Source: DTU052 sp050951725 (GTDB taxonomy: Bacteria; Bacillota; Syntrophomonadia; Syntrophomonadales; DTU052). From it: DNA of 64,000 nt. The notes under the pieces are model-generated. The model was not told the origin of the DNA. It saw only the letters and a list, made by a program, of their open reading frames with translations, and did no database searches. Location: NCBI GenBank assembly GCA_050951725.1, contig JBMNJO010000012.1, forward strand, positions 372,001 through 436,000, in the 5' to 3' direction. The position numbers and the translations under genes are program-made. Below, one piece after another: positions 33,934 through 41,196 of this stretch. Within the stretch, counting starts at the first letter, position 1, and the number at the start of each line of letters is the position of its first letter.

Positions 33934-34176
33934 TTGCCAAGAACATCGTTGTCAAATTGGGAACCGCTCATGAATACCTTGATGGGACTGTTCATGTTCG
34001 TTGGATGCGCGACATCTTCAAAGGGTGACCAAATCTATCTATATAAGCATATCTGGACCCGTCGATATCTCAACCTGGACGGCAAAGGACAGGCATATCA
34101 ATATACGGATGGCAGTTACCAACCTGTTCAGATGTTGGATGCCTTATCTTATGTATTTTCGAAAATGGAGGGATGA
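33934..34176 (+). CDS. Hypothetical protein (80 aa)
   Basis: TTG 33934 is taken as the start because GGAGGTG ends about 8 nt before it; the longer frame from 33886 has no ribosome site. The sequence contains a short hydrophobic patch (NTLMGLFMFVGCA) and an aromatic-rich C-terminal half. Unknown. It is the first gene of the second structural operon. Confidence 0.5.
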   Translation: MPRTSLSNWEPLMNTLMGLFMFVGCATSSKGDQIYLYKHIWTRRYLNLDGKGQAYQYTDGSYQPVQMLDALSYVFSKMEG

Positions 34177-34178
34177 TC

Positions 34179-34298
34179 ATGGTATTTGAGTTCTTTTTTG
34201 GCGCTGCTGCCGGTATCAGTTTGGGGGTAGCGATAGTGGTGATACCTTGTCTACTGCTTTATAACCGGGTAGTGGCCGGGCGAAGGGGGAGACAGTAA
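34179..34298 (+). CDS. Small single-span membrane protein (39 aa)
   Basis: ATG 34179 is preferred (GGAGGG six bases upstream); an in-frame ATG lies at 34173. One hydrophobic helix (about 5-27, FFFGAAAGISLGVAIVVIPC) and a basic tail VVAGRRGRQ. Its TAA overlaps the next ATG. Again a mini-coat-like design. Confidence 0.55.
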   Translation: MVFEFFFGAAAGISLGVAIVVIPCLLLYNRVVAGRRGRQ

Positions 34299-34645
34299 TG
34301 TTTTTCAAAAAGAAGAATCTATCACCCGATGTGGTGATACTTATAAACGAACGCGAAATCCGGGAATTGCCCGTGGACGATGAAAACGAGGAAGCTATAT
34401 CGGCAGGTGGGCTATCTCTCCCGAAAGCGGATGCCGAGGTAAGATACTTTCCCTCCGGTGGCCGCGCATTTATCTATGGCTGCACACCTGCCTATCTGGC
34501 CGAATGTGAAAACGTTGCCCGGCTCGAACAGTCCACGGTCCTGCGAAACCTCTTTGACTACGGCGCAACGGGAAAGACCGCTAATATCCAATTCTATGTA
34601 ATGATGGCGGTCCTAATTATAACGATATTCCTCCTGAGGGGGTGA
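34298..34645 (+). CDS. Tail-anchored protein (115 aa)
   Basis: A basic start (MFFKKKN) precedes a soluble beta-rich domain of about 90 residues (PDVVILINEREIRELP, EVRYFPSGGRAFIYG). A C-terminal membrane helix (about 98-113) ends at a single Arg-Gly. No family recognised. The gene order suggests a partner of the Zot-like ATPase. Confidence 0.55.
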   Translation: MFFKKKNLSPDVVILINEREIRELPVDDENEEAISAGGLSLPKADAEVRYFPSGGRAFIYGCTPAYLAECENVARLEQSTVLRNLFDYGATGKTANIQFYVMMAVLIITIFLLRG

Positions 34646-34649
34646 GAAG

Positions 34650-34994
34650 ATGGCAGATCCACAACAACCGCAACAAAAATCGATACAGGACATAATGAGT
34701 GGGGAACTCTTCGCCAGCTCCCGCAGTGATATGGTAGAGACCCTTAAATTCATGGAAAAGCACGGAACCCCGCTGTCAGAGAGACAGGTCGCAGCCGTGG
34801 GCCTCCTGAGGGTGCTACAAAAAAAGCGGAATAACAAGGTATATGAACCAATAATCCAAGCCATGTCTGATATGTCAAAAGAGATCACACCTCCGGGCCT
34901 CTTCGTGGACGTGATCGAGAAGATGACCCTAGGGGGATTCGTGACTGGCAAGGTCCGAATGTCTAAGCTATTTGGGAACGGGGGCGACAGGTAA
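34650..34994 (+). CDS. Hypothetical helical protein (114 aa)
   Basis: Gln/Pro-rich N-terminus (ADPQQPQQKS), then a helical charged domain. It overlaps the Zot-like gene start (TAATG), so the two are translationally coupled. Soluble, no signal. Function unknown. Confidence 0.5.
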   Translation: MADPQQPQQKSIQDIMSGELFASSRSDMVETLKFMEKHGTPLSERQVAAVGLLRVLQKKRNNKVYEPIIQAMSDMSKEITPPGLFVDVIEKMTLGGFVTGKVRMSKLFGNGGDR

Positions 34995-35644
34995 TGTACG
35001 TGTGGGTATTTCAAGGCAACCTGGGCGAAGGTAAGACCTTTGGCATGTGCGTCCTGGGTTGGCACTTCGTGGCGAAAGCCCGAAAGCAGGGCATTAACGC
35101 CGATATTTACGCCAATTTTGACCTCCTGGGAGCTAAACCCCTGCATAGTTACCGGGACTTCTACCATGTTGCGAAGTCCGATGCCTCTATATGCCTGATG
35201 GACGAAGCCCACATAAACCTGGATAGCCGCCTGTTTGCCCGAGGCTCTAATATCTATATGACCCAGTTCATGTTCTATCTGCGAAAGCTTAACACCAGTC
35301 TTTTTATGACCACCCCAAACATCCGGAACCTAGACTCCAGGATGAGGCAACTCACAAACATTCTCGTGGACTGCCATAAAATCGCCGGCGGATTCATGTA
35401 CGAGATATATGACTTCCAGTCAGAACGTCTACTCCGGAAGAAATTCCTCCCGAGGTATATCGCTGAACAGATCTTCGCTACCGGCATGTATGATTCCCAT
35501 GCAATAATCAGGGCGGTAAACTTCCCCTCGAATGAACGGGCGTTTGAACGCTTCCTGGATACGATTGTTGAGATCAGAGAAGGGGGAACCGCCCCCCTGG
35601 AGGATGAGGATGTACTCGAAGGGAAGGAAGCCCGAGCTCGTTAG
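34994..35644 (+). CDS. Zot/pI-like morphogenesis ATPase
   Basis: 216 residues. Walker A is VFQGNLGEGKT at about residues 5-15, and Walker B with a DEAH-like end is ICLMDEAHINLDSR at about 69-82. A conserved block, FMFYLRKLNTSLFMTTPN, follows, then a sensor-like region NLDSRMRQLTN. The pattern matches the Zot family (filamentous phage pI) that drives virion assembly at the membrane. It lacks the transmembrane segment and extracytoplasmic domain usual in pI, so it may act with the neighbouring tail-anchored protein. Related ATPases also occur in pleomorphic membrane viruses. Confidence 0.8.
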   Translation: MYVWVFQGNLGEGKTFGMCVLGWHFVAKARKQGINADIYANFDLLGAKPLHSYRDFYHVAKSDASICLMDEAHINLDSRLFARGSNIYMTQFMFYLRKLNTSLFMTTPNIRNLDSRMRQLTNILVDCHKIAGGFMYEIYDFQSERLLRKKFLPRYIAEQIFATGMYDSHAIIRAVNFPSNERAFERFLDTIVEIREGGTAPLEDEDVLEGKEARAR

Positions 35645-35657
35645 AAGGGAGGGCCCT

Positions 35658-35873
35658 ATGGAATACCGACCGCATGTTAACACGAATATTGGGCCAGGCC
35701 GGCTTTTTCGCATTGATGGGAACATGGCACATGTAGAATTTGATTACATGTACCTAGTAGAGATCCCCATAACCGATGTTGACCTGGATGGAATTGATCC
35801 GGACATGATCGAGGGAGGTGTCAATACTAATGAAGCGCTGGACAGAGGAAAAGATGATAGAAAAGGCGGTTGA
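35658..35873 (+). CDS. Hypothetical protein (71 aa)
   Basis: GAAGGGAGGG precedes ATG 35658. A short beta-rich protein (GRLFRIDGNMAHVEFDYMYLVEIPI) with an acidic C-terminus. It overlaps the next gene by 44 bp in a different frame. Unknown. Confidence 0.5.
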   Translation: MEYRPHVNTNIGPGRLFRIDGNMAHVEFDYMYLVEIPITDVDLDGIDPDMIEGGVNTNEALDRGKDDRKGG

Positions 35874-36294
35874 CACAGTGTTTGAGTACGCCCAGAAGCC
35901 CGCCAACCCCTATTCATACCTATATCACAACCCTCGGGCAATTCATACGCCGCAATACTTCGCCCACTGGACCCAGAAATGGCAGAACCACCGGGTATAT
36001 ATGACCTTGGTACGGGCCGCAAAGGTGACAGGCTACGAACCGGTACCCTCTATCCTGCTCCACCGTAACGCGAAAAGGGACGGTTATGGAGATAGGTCGG
36101 TACAGGTGGGCCAACTCGCATTCTATTTGATAAAGCCAGAAGAAATGAGTCCGGCACTCAGAAGGCGGTACTATGCCTTCAAGGATATGCTTTTTGATGA
36201 TATCAGGCAAAATATCCGGGACCATTACGAGGGAAAAGAGAAGGAAAAGGCGCTCAGATTGTTTTCGGACGATGCGCCTAACACTGGCGCGTAA
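35830..36294 (+). CDS. Hypothetical protein, last gene of the Zot operon (154 aa)
   Basis: ATG 35830 has GAGGGAGGTG about 10 nt upstream. Helical, rich in aromatic and basic residues (YSYLYHNPRAIHTPQYFAHWTQKW). No membrane segment and no family recognised. It ends at the inverted-repeat region 36278-36440. Confidence 0.55.
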   Translation: MKRWTEEKMIEKAVDTVFEYAQKPANPYSYLYHNPRAIHTPQYFAHWTQKWQNHRVYMTLVRAAKVTGYEPVPSILLHRNAKRDGYGDRSVQVGQLAFYLIKPEEMSPALRRRYYAFKDMLFDDIRQNIRDHYEGKEKEKALRLFSDDAPNTGA

Positions 36295-36440
36295 TAGCTG
36301 TTAGGCGAAGTTGTCCCGCGATTATGGAGCTGATTTTAAGGGAAAGCCCTGTATTAATCTTCGTTTTTCACTTCGCATAACAGGAGGGGCGCATTATTTA
36401 GGTAAAGACCAACTGTATTCCGTTAATTATGCGACATAGA
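36278..36440. repeat. Inverted-repeat cluster between Zot operon and Xer-like recombinase
   Basis: Three related sequences alternate in direction: CAACTTCGCCTAAC on the minus strand (36302-36315), CACTTCGCATAAC on the plus strand (about 36369-36381), and GTCGCATAATTAAC on the minus strand (about 36423-36436). In addition CGCCTAACA (36278-36286) pairs with TGTTAGGCG (about 36299-36307). As single-stranded DNA the stretch could fold on itself. ACTTCGCATAA resembles one arm of Firmicutes dif sites. Confidence 0.5.
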
Positions 36441-36456
36441 GGGGAGGGTTTAAATC

Positions 36457-36852
36457 TTGTTTTGTGCCTTTCTGTCGGGATCAGCACAATTCAATTGTAT
36501 TGATGGGCGTCTCTTTTTTCAAAGATCGTTCTTAAGGATTACAGGAATGCTCCTTCAAAATATAGACATGTTCCCGCCGGAGTCATTTTTGATAGCTGCC
36601 ACAAATCACGGCCACTTATTGGATTCAGCCATATGGAGACGTTTTACAACGGTAAATATGGACTTACCAGGCCCCGAGGAAAGGCGAAGATTGATACATT
36701 ACTACAAAAAGGGCCTACCTATCGATATACATATAGCCGACTGGGTTGATAAGACCGATGGCATGAGCGGGGCTCAAATAAAGACCAAGCTCCACAATGA
36801 AGCCAAGAAACAGATTCTTTGTTTAGAAAAGACAAAGCTACAGTTGGTTTAA
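36457..36852 (+). pseudogene. C-terminal fragment of an AAA+ ATPase
   Basis: 131 residues from TTG 36457 (GGGGAGGG upstream). Residues about 33-95 match the second half of an AAA+ module: SFLIAATNH (sensor 1), LLDSAIWRRF (arginine finger) and MDLPGPEERRRLI, followed by a helical lid (MSGAQIKTKLHNEAKK). The Walker A and B half is missing, and the N-terminal 30 residues do not resemble it. It is a truncated relic, or a short protein translated from a fortuitous start. Confidence 0.65.
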
Positions 36853-36878
36853 GCGTACACTAGGGAAGAGGCGATAAT

Positions 36879-37709
36879 ATGACCTTTGAACTATACATAT
36901 CAGAACTCAATTCGGGCACCGCCCGGGCATACCGCGAGGATCTAACCGACTTTTCGCGTTGGTTTGATGATACTAATGGCGAGGATCTCTCTCCGGATCG
37001 GGTGACCTCGATCGATCTCAAAGAGTACCAGGCTCACATGATCCTAAACAGGGGGCTTAGTCCGGCCACTGTTAACAGACGGTTGGCTGCTATAAGATCC
37101 TGGCTCAAATGGTGCGTGGAGCAAGGGGAAATTGAATCCCTCCCCCGCTGGCCGAAGCGAACCCAACAGGTGAAACAAGCACCCAAGGCCTTGGACAAAA
37201 AGGAGCAGGACCGATTCCTCCGGGCAGTAGAGCGCGAAGGATCTCTCCGGGACATGGCACTTGTTGGACTCATGATGTTCGCGGGATTACGAGTCAGCGA
37301 GGCGGCCAAAACCCGGGTCAGGGACATCACACTGTCCGATCGCAAAGGTCAGGTGACTGTGATTGGGAAAGGATCTAAACAGCGCGTGGTCCCCCTAGGC
37401 CTGGATGCCCGGAATATGATCAGGAGTTGGCATGATCAGTCCAGGGGCGAATGGCTTTTCCCCGGCCAAAACAGTCGGCCTATATCATCCAGGGCAGTGC
37501 AGCACATGATAAAGAAATATGCCTGGCAAGCAAAGATCGATCCTGAAAAAGTAACACCTCATGTCTTGCGTCACACCTTCGCCACCAATCTTCTCCGAGA
37601 TGGGGCGGACATCGTTTTGGTGGCTGCTCTTTTAGGGCACTCACGCCTTGATACCACCGCCATCTACACCCTGCCATCCTATCCCCAGATGGAGAATGCA
37701 GTCGAATAA
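36879..37709 (+). CDS. XerC/D-like tyrosine recombinase
   Basis: 276 residues with GAAGAGGCG upstream. An N-terminal SAM-like DNA-binding domain (about 1-85) is followed by the catalytic domain. All active-site residues are visible: Arg in AGLRVSEA, Lys in VIGKGSKQR, HxxR in HVLRHTF, His in LLGHSRLD and Tyr in TTAIYT. Size and architecture are those of Xer-type enzymes rather than phage integrases with an AP2-like arm domain. It lies next to the dif-like inverted repeats and may act on them. Confidence 0.9.
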   Translation: MTFELYISELNSGTARAYREDLTDFSRWFDDTNGEDLSPDRVTSIDLKEYQAHMILNRGLSPATVNRRLAAIRSWLKWCVEQGEIESLPRWPKRTQQVKQAPKALDKKEQDRFLRAVEREGSLRDMALVGLMMFAGLRVSEAAKTRVRDITLSDRKGQVTVIGKGSKQRVVPLGLDARNMIRSWHDQSRGEWLFPGQNSRPISSRAVQHMIKKYAWQAKIDPEKVTPHVLRHTFATNLLRDGADIVLVAALLGHSRLDTTAIYTLPSYPQMENAVE

Positions 37710-37951
37710 CAAAAACGTCACCACAGGGCAAATAAGGCCGATTCCGGCGATTTTAAAATTTCAAGACCGATCACCTTCGGAGTGTTTAAAACGCGTCTCT
37801 GTGAAGGCGCTAGAAGCAGGCAAATAACAACTTGCACCATCTAGAACCAGTTGTTTTGTAATTCCAAAACATCATTATATAAAATTAGATAATAACCCTT
37901 GCGTTATATAAAATTATACAATATAGTGAGCATATAAGGAGGGCTTGCAAC
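37710..37951 (+). promoter_or_regulatory. Intergenic region with hicA promoter
   Basis: 242 bp with no gene. The right part is AT-rich with a 13-bp direct repeat (TTATATAAAATTA near 37876 and 37904). A promoter can be read as TTGCGT, 17 bp, TATAGT (about 37898-37926), giving a start near 37932, 20 bp before the hicA ATG. The repeats could be HicB-binding sites. Confidence 0.5.
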
Positions 37952-38134
37952 ATGAAACCAAAGGAACTTATGAAAATCCTAGCCGAAGACGGTTGGAATA
38001 TTGTAAGGATTCAAGGTTCGCACCACATACATAAGCATCCAACAAAACCCGGAACTATACCAGTGGCCCTCCATAATAAGGACTTGGCTCCGGGAACTTT
38101 AAATAAAATACTTAAGGCAGCGGGTTTGAAATAG
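37952..38134 (+). CDS. hicA: HicA-family mRNA interferase toxin (second copy)
   Basis: 60 residues with AAGGAGGG upstream. Catalytic His in IQGSHHIHKHPTKPG, then IPVALHNKDLAPGTLNKILKAAG. About half its residues match the left-end HicA (4736-4933), so the two are diverged members and not a recent duplication. Confidence 0.9.
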   Translation: MKPKELMKILAEDGWNIVRIQGSHHIHKHPTKPGTIPVALHNKDLAPGTLNKILKAAGLK

Positions 38135-38173
38135 TCTCCTGCCTAAAGGTACGAACAGAAGGAGTTGACGAAA

Positions 38174-38581
38174 ATGATTTATATTTACCCGGCCATTTTT
38201 ACCCCTGAAAAGACAAAAAAGCGAGGAACTGTATATACTGTTGAGATACCAGATATCCCTGGTTGCATCACTGAGGGGGAATCAATTCCGGAGGCACTAT
38301 TAATGGTCAGGGAAGCTTTGGCCGGATGTATATTAGCCATGAAGAAGGCTAATGAGGAAATCCCCGCGCCATCAAACTGCAACGATATTCGAACTGAGTC
38401 AAAACAGGAATTCGTTACCTTGATTGATGTTGACCTTAATGAGTACCTGCGCAAGAAGGAGACAAAATCAGTTATCAAAACAGTCAGTCTCCCCCAATGG
38501 CTAGCAATCATGGCTGAAGAAGCCGGAATAAGTTATTCGCAAATCCTCCAAGAAACTCTTAAAGAGCGGTTGGGGCTATAA
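38174..38581 (+). CDS. hicB: HicB-family antitoxin with C-terminal DNA-binding extension
   Basis: 135 residues from ATG 38174 (GAAGGAG upstream). The N-terminal HicB domain (VYTVEIPDIPGCITEGESIPEALLMVREAL) is followed by a C-terminal part with a ribbon-helix-helix-like or HTH tail (SLPQWLAIMAEEAGISYSQILQETLKERL). It is much longer than the left-end HicB because of that domain, which probably allows direct autoregulation. Confidence 0.88.
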   Translation: MIYIYPAIFTPEKTKKRGTVYTVEIPDIPGCITEGESIPEALLMVREALAGCILAMKKANEEIPAPSNCNDIRTESKQEFVTLIDVDLNEYLRKKETKSVIKTVSLPQWLAIMAEEAGISYSQILQETLKERLGL

Positions 38582-38607
38582 CGCCAGCGCGTTAAGGTTT
38601 AAAATAT

Positions 38608-38653
38608 AACCTGTTTCGGGCGGCTTGTTAGTTCGAGTCTTGCACGACCCACC
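38608..38653 (+). other. attR of the integrated element (crossover AG at 38630-38631)
   Basis: The left arm (38608-38629, starting AACCTGTTTCGGGC) belongs to the element; the right arm from 38632 is host tRNA. Together with attL it gives one 46-bp attP and one tRNA attB. Confidence 0.82.
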
Positions 38654-38654
38654 A
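38630..38654 (+). pseudogene. 3' part of host tRNA-Val, cut by the element
   Basis: AG followed by TTCGAGT (T-loop), CTTGC (pairs with GCAAG at 2846-2850), ACGACCC (acceptor) and ACCA. It has no 5' half here, so it cannot give a tRNA. It is the partner of 2800-2850. Confidence 0.8.
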
Positions 38655-38886
38655 GTTTGAAATAAAGGGTGCCTTTTATCTTTCGAGATAAGGTTACTTT
38701 TTGTTTGAGCAGATTATAATCGTTAAATGGCAGCTCCGGGACACGGGGCAATCAGCCAGAGCAACTGCCTGAAAGGTAATAAAGTCTTTAGCATTCTTAG
38801 TTTATTTCTTTTGAAAATCAATTTGATTTAATTAAATACTTGATATAATGGAGTGAAGAAAAACCAAAAATTCATGAAAGAAGGAT
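38655..38886 (+). promoter_or_regulatory. Intergenic region with promoter of the metal cassette
   Basis: No gene. Near its right end TATAAT (about 38844-38849) is preceded at a suitable distance by TTTGAT. Overlapping the -35 is a 15-bp palindrome-like sequence, AAATCAATTTGATTT (about 38815-38829), a plausible operator for a redox or metal regulator. Confidence 0.5.
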
Positions 38887-38890
38887 AAAA

Positions 38891-39193
38891 ATGTCAAGAA
38901 AATTGATATTTAATGAAGTAAAGGAAAACCATTTTCCAACATTGGAGCAATATGTGCCGATTGTAGCAAGAGTCCATGGAGGTAGTCACCCAGAATTCCA
39001 TGAAGTTCGTAAATTGTTTGAAGCAATCAATGAGAAAATAAAAGAAGCGGGAACTGAAAGACCTGATTTAAGCGAAGAATTTGCTAAATTACGTGAAATT
39101 ACAGCCAACTACACAGTTCCGGGAGATGTATGCGAAAGTTACGAAGCAGTGTACAACATGTTAGCTGAAGTAGACGAAGCATATCAAGATTAA
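38891..39193 (+). CDS. Hemerythrin-like protein (short)
   Basis: 100 residues with AAAGAAGGA about 8 nt before the ATG. The sequence NHFPTLEQYVPIVARVHGGSHPEFHEVRKLFEAI (key His at several positions) and the C-terminal NYTVPGDVCESYEAVYNMLAEVD resemble the hemerythrin-like C-terminal domain of ScdA/RIC-type iron-sulfur repair proteins, without the N-terminal domain. It should bind a di-iron centre, for oxygen, NO or iron sensing. It precedes the P-type ATPase and has the same AT-rich composition. Confidence 0.65.
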   Translation: MSRKLIFNEVKENHFPTLEQYVPIVARVHGGSHPEFHEVRKLFEAINEKIKEAGTERPDLSEEFAKLREITANYTVPGDVCESYEAVYNMLAEVDEAYQD

Positions 39194-39230
39194 TTGGACA
39201 ATTCGTTATAAAATGGTCTGTCAGCGGTAG

Positions 39231-39263
39231 TGAATCCAGAAAGTAGTTTGCTTTCTGGATTCA
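39231..39263 (+). other. Perfect 13-bp hairpin between hemerythrin and ATPase genes
   Basis: TGAATCCAGAAAG (39231-39243) pairs perfectly with CTTTCTGGATTCA (39251-39263). No T tract follows, so it is more likely an attenuator, an RNA-processing signal or a protein-binding site than a full terminator. It separates the first gene from the rest of the cassette. Confidence 0.6.
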
Positions 39264-39303
39264 TTAACAGGAAAGAGCAAAAAATAGATGAAGAGAGTAC
39301 AGA

Positions 39304-41154
39304 ATGCAAAGGTTTATCTTAAGCAAGAAAAATCAAATAACGTTAATTAATGCAACCTTAATTGTAATTGCATTTGTCAGCAAATTAGGTTTTAAGAATG
39401 TAGACCTGTTTGTTTGGGCGTTGATTGTTGCTTCTATTTTCGGGGTTGCACCTATCGCGATCCAAGCGTATCAAGCATTAAGAGTCAAAGTAGTCAGTAT
39501 AGATGTTTTAGTTACTATCGCCGTGGTTGGGGCATTATTAATCAGTAATTACGAAGAATCAGCCATTGTTACCTTCTTATTCTTATTTGGAGCTTACCTC
39601 GAACAACGTACATTAAATAAAACCCGATCTGCGATTAAAGAATTAACTGAAATGGCACCAGAAAGTGCTTTAAAACAAATGGAAAATGGAGAATTTGAAG
39701 AAGTAGACGTGGATGAAGTTGATGTAGGTGATGTTTTACTGGTCAAAACTGGCGCCAAAGTGCCGGTTGACGGTACTGTTTTAACCGGAGAAGGTCACAT
39801 TAATGAAGCAAGTATTACCGGTGAATCTGTACCGGTAAGTAAAAAGACGAATTCCGAGGTCTATGCTGGTACGATTTTGGAAAACGGAACCATTCAAATT
39901 GTTGCTGATCGCGTCGGAGAGGATACTACTTTTGGCAAGATTATTGAGTTAGTCGAAGAAGCGCAGGATTCAAAATCAGAAGCCGAACGTTTTATTGATA
40001 GATTCTCTAAATACTACACTCCGGCGGTTTTAGCCCTGGCGATTATTGTATGGTTAGTTTCACGAGATATTAAACTGGCGATTACAATCTTGGTTATAGG
40101 ATGCCCGGGAGCATTGGTCATTGGTGTACCTGTTTCAAACGTTGCCGGCATTGGTAACGGGGCGCGAAATGGTGTTCTTCTCAAAGGCAGTGAAGTCATC
40201 CACGATTTTAGTAGAGTTGATGCCGTAATATTTGACAAAACAGGTACATTAACAATAGGGAATCCTAAGGTAGCGGACACTGAATTCTATGGGGACAACA
40301 TTGACGAGGTATTAGGTTACTTGGCCAGCGTCGAAAGTGAATCCGACCATCCATTGGCTAAAGCAGTGGTCGAGAAAATTGGGGACACAAAATTATATAC
40401 TGTTGAAAACACTGATGTTGTAAAAGGTGGCGGAATTATCGCTTCTGTGGACGGCCGTAGAGTTGCAGTTGGTAATGTTGCATTAATGGAACGAGAAAAC
40501 GTTCCCCTGAATGAAAAGGTTCGTGAAGATATTGCTCGATTTGAAAAAATGGGAAATTCACTTGTTCTGACGTCAGTTGATGGTGAATTAAGAGTACTAA
40601 TGGGAATTCGTGATCAGATTCGTCCCGGTATTAAAGAAGATCTTCAAAAGCTAAAACGTTTAGGTGTCAAGAATCTAGTAGTTCTTTCAGGCGATAACCA
40701 AGGAACAGTTGATTTGGTAGCACGTGAAATTGGATTGACAGAAGCCCACGGAAACATGTTACCAGAAGATAAATCAGCCTATATTGCAGAGATGCAAGCC
40801 AAAGATAAAATTGTCGCATTCGTTGGTGATGGAGCAAACGATAGTCCTTCACTGGCTCTGGCAGATATCGGCATTGCTATGGGAAGTGGTACTGACGTTG
40901 CCATTGAAACTTCGGATGTTGTATTAATGAATTCGGACTTCAGCCGCTTACCGCACGCGTTAGGTCTAACCAAAGCAACAGCTAATAATATGCTGCAAAA
41001 TATTATAATCGCAGTCGGAGTGGTACTAACTCTACTTGCCGCCGTATTCTTCAGCGATTGGATGAATATGTCAATAGGTATGTTGGTTCACGAACTTAGT
41101 ATCTTAGTCGTAATCTTGAACGGTATGAGACTTCTTGGGTATAAATTGAGATAA
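39304..41154 (+). CDS. Heavy-metal-type P-type ATPase with CPG motif
   Basis: 616 residues. Actuator motif GEHINEASITGESVPV, phosphorylation motif FDKTGTLT (Asp near residue 315), nucleotide-binding SESDHPLAKAVVE and hinge VGDGANDSPSLA are all intact. Membrane segments occur near 12-60, 75-100, 230-285 and 560-610. The metal motif in the sixth helix reads GCPGAL where most P1B ATPases have CPC, SPC or TPC, so the ion is uncertain. There is no fused HMA domain; a separate HMA protein follows. Codon use is AT-rich compared with flanking genes. Confidence 0.9.
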   Translation: MQRFILSKKNQITLINATLIVIAFVSKLGFKNVDLFVWALIVASIFGVAPIAIQAYQALRVKVVSIDVLVTIAVVGALLISNYEESAIVTFLFLFGAYLEQRTLNKTRSAIKELTEMAPESALKQMENGEFEEVDVDEVDVGDVLLVKTGAKVPVDGTVLTGEGHINEASITGESVPVSKKTNSEVYAGTILENGTIQIVADRVGEDTTFGKIIELVEEAQDSKSEAERFIDRFSKYYTPAVLALAIIVWLVSRDIKLAITILVIGCPGALVIGVPVSNVAGIGNGARNGVLLKGSEVIHDFSRVDAVIFDKTGTLTIGNPKVADTEFYGDNIDEVLGYLASVESESDHPLAKAVVEKIGDTKLYTVENTDVVKGGGIIASVDGRRVAVGNVALMERENVPLNEKVREDIARFEKMGNSLVLTSVDGELRVLMGIRDQIRPGIKEDLQKLKRLGVKNLVVLSGDNQGTVDLVAREIGLTEAHGNMLPEDKSAYIAEMQAKDKIVAFVGDGANDSPSLALADIGIAMGSGTDVAIETSDVVLMNSDFSRLPHALGLTKATANNMLQNIIIAVGVVLTLLAAVFFSDWMNMSIGMLVHELSILVVILNGMRLLGYKLR

Positions 41155-41196
41155 CGATGCAAAATACCCCAATAATGAATAAAAGGAGAGATAAAA

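Larger units (their letters stand above)
2851..38631 (+). mobile_element. Integrative element of 35.8 kb with serine integrase and inovirus-like module
   Basis: The boundaries come from the split tRNA-Val and from the reconstructed attP. The element carries a serine recombinase at its left end, a CI/Cro switch, phage-type DNA-modification genes, a membrane-virion or filamentous-phage-like structural module (22.5-36.3 kb), a Xer-like recombinase, and a HicAB pair near each end. No terminase, portal, capsid, tail or conjugation gene is visible. Two IS1182-type insertions lie inside it, each splitting a gene, so the element may now be defective. Whether it still excises cannot be told from sequence. 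Confidence 0.85.

Noticed and set aside
22584..36294. Head-tail (Caudovirales-type) prophage late region
   Set aside because: No terminase, portal, protease, capsid, tape-measure or tail genes are recognisable among the genes, and nearly all are membrane or secreted proteins.
36278..36440. Integron attC site, because of GCCTAAC and GTTAGGC core-like words
   Set aside because: There is no integron integrase and no gene-cassette array, and the spacing of the core-like words does not fit a complete attC. A dif-like interpretation beside a Xer gene fits better.
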